The translations under genes were made by a program, and so were the position numbers. The notes beneath the pieces were generated by a model that was given only the letters and a program-made list of their open reading frames with translations, searched no databases and was not told the origin of the DNA. DNA of 44,523 nt, taken from assembly GCF_008245225.1 (NCBI RefSeq), contig NZ_VTAW01000028.1, positions 1-44,523 on the forward strand, written 5' to 3'. This DNA comes from Natrialba swarupiae (lineage in GTDB: Archaea; Halobacteriota; Halobacteria; Halobacteriales; Natrialbaceae). Positions within the stretch are counted from its first letter, which is position 1; each line of letters opens with the position of its first letter. Of this stretch, positions 40,675-44,523 are shown one piece after another.

Positions 40675-41327
40675 GCGATGAAGACCGCGTCGACGACCTC
40701 GAACGTAAGCTCGAAGAGAAGGAAGAGCGAATCGAAACACTGGAAGAGCGACTGGAATCGTTAGAAGCTAAACTCGAAGAAGAACTTAAAGCGCGGACCG
40801 ACCCCATATGGAAAAGGCTCGGGGAAACAAACAAACGGGTCAGCGACCTCGAAAACCTTCGAAGGGTCGACGCCCTCGACCTCGAAGCTCAACTCACCCC
40901 GCTCGAACGCATGCTCATAGGGCAGGACGAGCCCGGAAACGTCGTCGAGCAACGCGCGCTCTGCCTCATGCAAAATTGGGATGAAATAGCGTCCAGAGTG
41001 GCAGAAGGCAAGCAAAACGCAATAGTCGGGCGAGACCCCATCAAGGAGGTTATCGAGCGCGAGTTAGATGTAGACCTGTCGCCCCGGCTCCTCCACCGCG
41101 TCCTCAACGCCTTCGACGCGAAGGACGCCGAACATGGTGAAGGCATGGAATTACTCGGTGACAAAGCCAAGGTCGACAAAACGGAAGACGGCCGTAAGCG
41201 AATCAAAATCGGTGAGCCGGGGAGAGTATACTTCACTGAGGATAAATTCCATGAGGCACTCCGCGAACGCGATGCAGGGCGGTCGATGGAACAGAAACTC
41301 GCCGAGAACAGCGGCGAAGATTACTAA
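40671..41327 (+). CDS. coiled-coil protein of unknown function, next to the iteron-like region
   Basis: The product has 218 residues. The first 75 are a strong coiled coil (DDLERKLEEKEERIETLEE repeats). A globular part follows (LTPLERMLIGQDEPGNVVEQ, RDPIKEVIERELDVDLSPRLLHRVLNAF), which has the look of a winged helix, and a basic C-terminal region (KTEDGRKRIKIGEPGRVYF). It directly precedes a region of palindromes and inverted repeats, so a role in replication or partition of the element, or in binding those repeats, is possible (inference). Not matched to a known Rep or Par family. Confidence 0.7.
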   Translation: MSDEDRVDDLERKLEEKEERIETLEERLESLEAKLEEELKARTDPIWKRLGETNKRVSDLENLRRVDALDLEAQLTPLERMLIGQDEPGNVVEQRALCLMQNWDEIASRVAEGKQNAIVGRDPIKEVIERELDVDLSPRLLHRVLNAFDAKDAEHGEGMELLGDKAKVDKTEDGRKRIKIGEPGRVYFTEDKFHEALRERDAGRSMEQKLAENSGEDY

Positions 41328-41366
41328 ATTGACTACTTTTGTGCGTTAAACCACTGTGGAATTTCT

Positions 41367-41698
41367 CACTTGACAAATTTTGTCAAGTGGACCAATTTGA
41401 ACGGGCATAGGTTGACAAATGTCGTCAACCCACTGGAGGCATATTTGTCAAGCTAAGGCGTTCCTTTATATACCTCACCCTCTCCATACCCCATTTACTA
41501 TAAAGCGAGTAATCATTTCTATCAATTAAGTGATTGTCAGTCTGGCACACTGTGACACACAACATATATATACTACCAACCCACTTGTACATGTAGTTAG
41601 CGTTGAGTATATTATTAGCTAAGTAGTGTAGTGTAGCGAAACGGAGTTAGCTAATAAGCTGGAGGTTGACCCGGAGGGTTGACGACATTTGTCAACCT
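41367..41698. repeat. iteron-like inverted-repeat region, possible origin or partition site
   Basis: CACTTGACAAA-t-TTTGTCAAGTG (41367-41389) is a perfect 11-bp-arm palindrome. A 23-bp sequence at 41409-41431, itself reading TTGAC...GTCAA, recurs exactly in inverse orientation at 41676-41698. Extra half-sites are at 41444-41451 (TTTGTCAA) and 41662-41670. Inside lies a smaller exact inverted repeat, TATTAGCTAA (41613-41622) and TTAGCTAATA (41647-41656). The interval is AT-rich with stretches such as TATATATA, and 41328-41806 has no gene. This is the layout of a replication origin, centromere or a heavily controlled promoter. Confidence 0.55.
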
Positions 41699-41806
41699 CT
41701 CCAACGGCAGTTGCGTCGGGGCTGTATCCCTTGCCTATCTATACTTGAGGCTCTGAATCGACTGAATTACCGTTGAAAAACGAGACTGACATAGCCCGAC
41801 GCCGAA

Positions 41807-41962
41807 TCAGTAAATTTCGTATTCGCTGCATGCCGGGCATCGATGCATCGCAGGGAGGCCATGCGAGTCGAGCGAGGATTTGCACCTGTCGCACAAATGG
41901 ACTCCACAGTTGTCACAGGACGACCGTCCCCATTCTGAGCAAAGGTAGCAACCTGCGGCCAT
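41807..41962 (-). CDS. small double zinc-finger protein (51 residues)
   Basis: MAAGCYLCSEWGRSSCDNCG, then VHLCDRCKSSLDSHG and MHRCPACSEYEIY: nine cysteines and four histidines in a short chain, in the CxxC...CxxC...CxxC...CxxC order of a cross-brace or tandem zinc ribbon. The ATG at 41962 shares one base with the upstream gene's stop (TGATG), which marks it as the last gene of a three-gene operon. Partner unknown; small zinc proteins in elements often bind DNA or protein. Confidence 0.7.
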   Translation of the reverse strand: MAAGCYLCSEWGRSSCDNCGVHLCDRCKSSLDSHGLPAMHRCPACSEYEIY

Positions 41963-42141
41963 CAGTGGTCGAAGATTCCTTTGGGTTTCAATTCGACGTA
42001 GGCTCCCGAAACCTCACTGGTCTGTTTCATTTGCCAGCATTGTAGCTCCCTCGCGATTTCTGCGAGTTCAGAGGGGTCTACTTCATCTGATGCCGAAAAG
42101 TCGACTGAGAGTGCTCCAGCCGTTAATTTCACATGTGGCAT
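41962..42141 (-). CDS. small acidic protein, 59 residues
   Basis: MPHVKLTAGALSVDFSASDE begins a beta-strand-rich start, then the helix VDPSELAEIARELQCWQMK and an end strand GAYVELKPKGIFDH. The ATG at 42141 overlaps the stop of the 63-residue gene by one base, and its own TGA overlaps the zinc-finger ATG by one base. This tight coupling, rather than any motif, is the evidence that it is real. Function unknown. Confidence 0.65.
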   Translation of the reverse strand: MPHVKLTAGALSVDFSASDEVDPSELAEIARELQCWQMKQTSEVSGAYVELKPKGIFDH

Positions 42142-42332
42142 TAGTCGGGCCTCACTACGTTGACGTCTGTCGCCCGAACAAAGGCCATGTCATCCTTGTT
42201 CCAGAGGAACATGAACTGGGTATGGCAGCATTGCGCCACTGATTCGAGGCTGTCCTCTCCGGGTACACCTCTGGCCTTTACATAGACGCGGTCCTCAGCG
42301 GCGAGCATTTCGACCTCTGGTCCTTGTTGCAT
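42141..42332 (-). CDS. small protein, first gene of a three-gene operon
   Basis: The product has 63 residues. It contains QGPEVEMLAAEDRVYVKAR, then CCHTQFMFLWNKDDMAFVRATDVNVVRPD, mostly beta. It begins with the ATG at 42332; the promoter element ACTATATAATA (minus strand, 42355-42365) lies about 25 bp upstream, leaderless. It heads the operon 42332-41807, divergent from the integrase gene. Confidence 0.65.
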   Translation of the reverse strand: MQQGPEVEMLAAEDRVYVKARGVPGEDSLESVAQCCHTQFMFLWNKDDMAFVRATDVNVVRPD

Positions 42333-42466
42333 TACAGCTACTGTATTGTGGGACCACTATTATATAGTTTATGCTGTAATCTAATCGCCGTCAATATGGT
42401 TAAATAGGGGTATCCCATACGAGGAGTTAGAGCGTCGGACAGACGGGCGCTCGCGAGAGTCAAACA

Positions 42467-43543
42467 ATGAGACAAGAACTGGAAGACATCGCCCCACAGG
42501 ACGCACTGGACGACTATCTCGACGACCGAGAAGTTGAGGGGGCCGCGGAGTGGACCCTATACGCACACAAGAGTCGACTCGGGCACTTCGTCGAGTGGTG
42601 CGAAGAGAAGGGCATCGAATCGATGGCCGACCTCCGGTCGTCCCACATGCGCAAGTACCGCAAGTGGCGGAAAGACGAGGGAGACATCAAGAAGGTGACG
42701 CTGAAGACGCAGATGGATACCTTGCGGGTGTTCGTCAAGTGGTGCGAGGACTTCAACCATGCACCGGAAGAACTCCACACTTCGGTCCGGTCACCTAAGC
42801 TCGCCAAAGGGGACAACGTCCGCGAGGAGACCATCGACGGGGACATCTGCATGGACATCCTCGGCCAGCTACGCAAGTACCACTACGCGACCCGGAAACA
42901 CATCGTCTTCGAGCTAATCTGGCATACGACGATGCGCCGCGGCGCTATCCACTCGCTGGACGTCGACGACTTCGACCGAGAGGACCAGCAATTAAAGATT
43001 CGACACCGCCCGAAGGAGGGGACGACGCTCAAGAAGAAGGGAGAATCCGAGCGCATCATCAATCTCTCCGACAAGATGACGGAGGTCCTCGCGGACTGGG
43101 TTGACGACCAGCGTCCGGATGTCGTCGATGAATACGACCGCCGCCCGCTCATCGCGACGGAGCATGGCCGAGCCCACCTGACGACAATCTCTTCGGATAT
43201 CTACTGGGTGACTCGCCCCGGGTTCCGCGGAGAAGACTGCGGTTGCGGGGATGAGTGCCCCGCGACCTGCGCGAACAACGCCTACGCCTGCGAAGACAGC
43301 GTCTCACCGCACACCGTCCGCTCGGCCAGCATCACCTACCATCTGGACCAAGGGTGGCTCATCGACCTCGTCGCCGACCGCGCCGACAACACCGCCGACG
43401 TCATCAAGAAGCACTATGACGCGGCGAACGAGGAAGAACAGGCCCAACGCCGGAAGGAATTCATGGGCCTCCTCGAAGAGGAGGATGAGGAAGACAAAGA
43501 CGACGAGGGAGAAGACGGCGCACCAACCGCAACCGCCGATTAG
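42467..43543 (+). CDS. tyrosine recombinase (integrase) of the element
   Basis: The product has 358 residues. An N-terminal SAM-like core-binding domain (LYAHKSRLGHFVEWCEEKGI; TLKTQMDTLRVFVKWC) precedes the catalytic domain with Arg in TTMRRGAIHSL (about 156), H-x-x-R in SPHTVRSASITY (about 282-285) and the nucleophile in VIKKHYDAA (about 317). A Cys-rich insert DCGCGDECPATCANNAYAC may bind zinc. The tail is acidic, as in haloarchaea. It is intact, not split by the att site, and its stop lies 123 bp before the right att repeat, as expected for the enzyme that integrated this element. Confidence 0.92.
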   Translation: MRQELEDIAPQDALDDYLDDREVEGAAEWTLYAHKSRLGHFVEWCEEKGIESMADLRSSHMRKYRKWRKDEGDIKKVTLKTQMDTLRVFVKWCEDFNHAPEELHTSVRSPKLAKGDNVREETIDGDICMDILGQLRKYHYATRKHIVFELIWHTTMRRGAIHSLDVDDFDREDQQLKIRHRPKEGTTLKKKGESERIINLSDKMTEVLADWVDDQRPDVVDEYDRRPLIATEHGRAHLTTISSDIYWVTRPGFRGEDCGCGDECPATCANNAYACEDSVSPHTVRSASITYHLDQGWLIDLVADRADNTADVIKKHYDAANEEEQAQRRKEFMGLLEEEDEEDKDDEGEDGAPTATAD

Positions 43544-43666
43544 GGCAATTTAACGCAGTCTACGCGCTTGTTAAGGCTGCCTCGAAAGTACCAGATTTAG
43601 TATCAATACGAGAAATAGATAACACTGTTTGTATTCTAGAGACAACTATACACCATCAATATTGCC

Positions 43667-43680
43667 CCTGCAGCGCCCAT
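43667..43680 (+). repeat. attR core
   Basis: Exact copy of the 14-bp att core CCTGCAGCGCCCAT seen at the tRNA-Arg 3' end (24842-24855). It marks the right boundary of the element, just beyond the integrase gene; the spacing predicts an excised circle of about 18,825 bp. Confidence 0.8.
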
Positions 43681-43802
43681 GTTTCTGTCGCGAACAAAAT
43701 CGTGAGCGACAGAGACTGCATCGCGAAGGGTTTGAACGAGACGAGACGCAGCGCGAACGTCGTGAGCGACCGTCTCGGCGTGGTTCACAATCCTGCAGCG
43801 CC
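43681..43802. repeat. palindromic cassette ending in a second tRNA-3'-end copy
   Basis: GTTTCTGTCGC (43681-43691) pairs with GCGACAGAGAC (43706-43716). A second, imperfect stem links TGCATCGCGAAGGGTTTGAAC to GTGGTTCACAATCCTGCAGC, both like tRNA T-arm/3'-end sequence in opposite orientations. The element GCGAAC..GTGAGCGAC occurs twice. The cassette ends in CCTGCAGCGCCAAT (43792-43805), 13 of 14 bases of att. It may be a relic of older integration or a structured tail. Confidence 0.5.
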
Positions 43803-43805
43803 AAT
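43792..43805 (+). repeat. outer imperfect att copy
   Basis: CCTGCAGCGCCAAT differs by one base from the att core and continues the tRNA T-arm leftward (GGTTCACAAT). With 24874-24887 it makes a second pair of att-like copies, one on each side. Confidence 0.5.
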
Positions 43806-43828
43806 CACAGATTTTGTAAAACTGTTCT

Positions 43829-43962
43829 GTTGAAGAGCGATCTACTCAGCTGATATCGGGTTAGAAGGATGAAATCGAGGAAATCGAGGTTAGTATGGAA
43901 ATCGACATCCTCGACTCCATCCTTCTAAGTCGTTCTATCAGCCGAGTAGATCGACATTCAAT
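43829..43962. repeat. MITE-like long inverted repeat
   Basis: The two ends, 43829-43881 and about 43908-43962, are inverted copies of each other over roughly 50 bases with few mismatches (GATCTACTCAGCTGATA against GATCTACTCGGCTGATA; TTAGAAGGATG against TTAGAAGGATG). The loop is about 25 bases and holds a repeated AAATCGAGG. There is no coding capacity. A miniature transposable element is the simplest reading; a strong bidirectional terminator is the alternative. Confidence 0.5.
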
Positions 43963-44028
43963 AGTCACCCAATTATGTCAATAAAGAAACAGTATACAAC
44001 AACTGATACGGTCCACGATGGCTGATTG

Positions 44029-44061
44029 CCGGTCGATCGCCGCCGTTCTTCGATCGACCGG
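44029..44061. repeat. perfect hairpin
   Basis: CCGGTCGATCG (44029-44039) is exactly mirrored by CGATCGACCGG (44051-44061), 11-bp arms and an 11-nt loop. Confidence 0.6.
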
Positions 44062-44111
44062 TTCCGACACATCGCAGTCCGTACGATGGGGAAAATGTAT
44101 CGCTCTGGTGG

Positions 44112-44185
44112 CGTTCCAAACCTGAACTGGTGGGTGGAACCGATGGCCGTCGTCTCGTTTCACCCATCAGTCGACGTTTGGAACG
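44112..44185. repeat. long imperfect inverted repeat
   Basis: Arms of 29 bp match at about 24 positions, beginning with exact CGTTCCAAAC (44112-44121) and GTTTGGAACG (44176-44185), around a 16-base centre. Overlapping open frames on both strands are artefacts of the symmetry. It might be a decayed insertion-sequence end or part of a structured RNA. Confidence 0.5.
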
Positions 44186-44366
44186 GTACTAGCAGTACTT
44201 CCGAAGTATAACCACACGTTCCGTGGTCTACGGCTGGGTCTGACGGATAATCACTCGATTGAGAGAGGAGAACCGTTTGGCCAAGTGGAATTTGTAGAGA
44301 GGAGATCAGATTTTGGTGGTGTAGGCGTGCGTAGAATGGTCGACGAGTGATCAAAAGGATGGCTCA

Positions 44367-44400
44367 AGAGAGCGCTGCCGCTGGAAGCGGCAGGCTCTCT
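44367..44400 (-). terminator. strong stem-loop downstream of the last gene
   Basis: AGAGAGC-g-CTGCCGCT, loop GGA, AGCGGCAG-GCTCTCT: a 15-bp stem with one bulge. Read on the minus strand it lies 12 bp after the stop of the gene at 44413 and is followed by CCTTTTG, which fits a terminator. It could also be a mobile-element hairpin. Confidence 0.5.
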
Positions 44401-44412
44401 GTCTGTTTCCAC

Positions 44413-44523
44413 CTACCAAGGCGAATAGCCTTGGAGCATATACTCGGCTAACTCCTCTGCCCGATCTCGGTCACATCCTTTGTCTTCGATCAATCCTTGA
44501 ATGGCTGACTCACGAACAATCTG
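44413..44523 (-). CDS. C-terminal fragment of an unknown protein
   Basis: The last 36 residues of a gene that enters from the right edge: QIVRESAIQGLIEDKGC, then DRDRAEELAEYMLQGYSPW and a TAG at 44415-44413. The segment is helical and acidic. No family can be named from so little. A stem-loop terminator follows it. Confidence 0.55.
   Translation of the reverse strand, partial: QIVRESAIQGLIEDKGCDRDRAEELAEYMLQGYSPW

Larger units (their letters stand above)
24854..43680. mobile_element. tRNA-Arg-integrated element of about 18.8 kb
   Basis: Boundaries are 14-bp direct repeats of the tRNA 3' end (24842-24855 and 43667-43680). A tyrosine integrase is the last gene before the right repeat. Base composition falls, codon use is less GC-biased, genes are short and overlapping, and no core metabolic gene occurs inside. 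It encodes a serine recombinase, winged-helix and zinc-finger proteins, restriction and other defence genes and an iteron-like region. No capsid, portal, terminase or conjugation gene is recognised, so it is best called an integrative plasmid or defence island; a satellite virus cannot be excluded. Confidence 0.85.

Noticed and set aside
43973-44211. Short frames on both strands in the repeat cluster
   Set aside because: They follow from the inverted-repeat symmetry and have no promoter or domain.
1-44523. CRISPR array
   Set aside because: No regularly spaced identical repeats of 24-40 bp were seen; repeats present are att copies, palindromes and inverted repeats.

Overview
The window is from a halophilic archaeon of the Halobacteria, probably of a Natrinema/Haloterrigena-like lineage (the genus is a guess). 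The evidence is very acidic proteins, high GC, archaeal genes (PolB with DUF7331/7322-type neighbours, PAN, Rad50-Mre11, split GMP synthetase, a UbiA-type ether-lipid synthase) and many start codons lying about 25 bp from an archaeal TATA box, i.e. leaderless mRNAs.

Bases 1 to about 24,850 are core chromosome. The layout is: the sufC-sufB Fe-S assembly operon; family-B DNA polymerase; a small cluster of haloarchaeal unknowns; rad50-mre11; a winged-helix regulator and the proteasome-activating ATPase PAN; GMP synthase subunit A; a SprT-like metalloprotein; a nucleoside-phosphorylase-fold protein convergent with an acyl-CoA carboxylase carboxyltransferase; a trypsin-like Tat protein; a Tat lipoprotein amidohydrolase; a gluconeogenic fba-fbp operon with a palindromic upstream site; a CoA-binding protein; a RecA/RAD55-like ATPase; a prenyltransferase; and tRNA-Arg(TCG).

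Bases 24,854-43,680 are an integrated element of about 18.8 kb. It sits at the 3' end of the tRNA, is bounded by a 14-bp direct repeat of that end, has lower GC, and carries a tyrosine integrase next to the right repeat. It holds many tiny genes (zinc fingers, winged helices), a serine recombinase, an iteron-like inverted-repeat region and a dense set of likely defence genes: a DprA/SLOG protein with a ComF-like phosphoribosyltransferase, a single-chain Eco57I-type restriction-methylase, and a GmrSD-type DUF262/DUF1524 nuclease. The most unusual unit is a three-gene overlapping operon joining the restriction-methylase to a divergent TATA-binding protein and a small SH3-like protein. In this TBP both DNA-kinking phenylalanines of the first repeat are tyrosine.

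Bases 43,681-44,523, outside the element, hold tRNA-3'-end remnants, long inverted repeats (one MITE-like), a terminator hairpin and the end of a gene on the minus strand.
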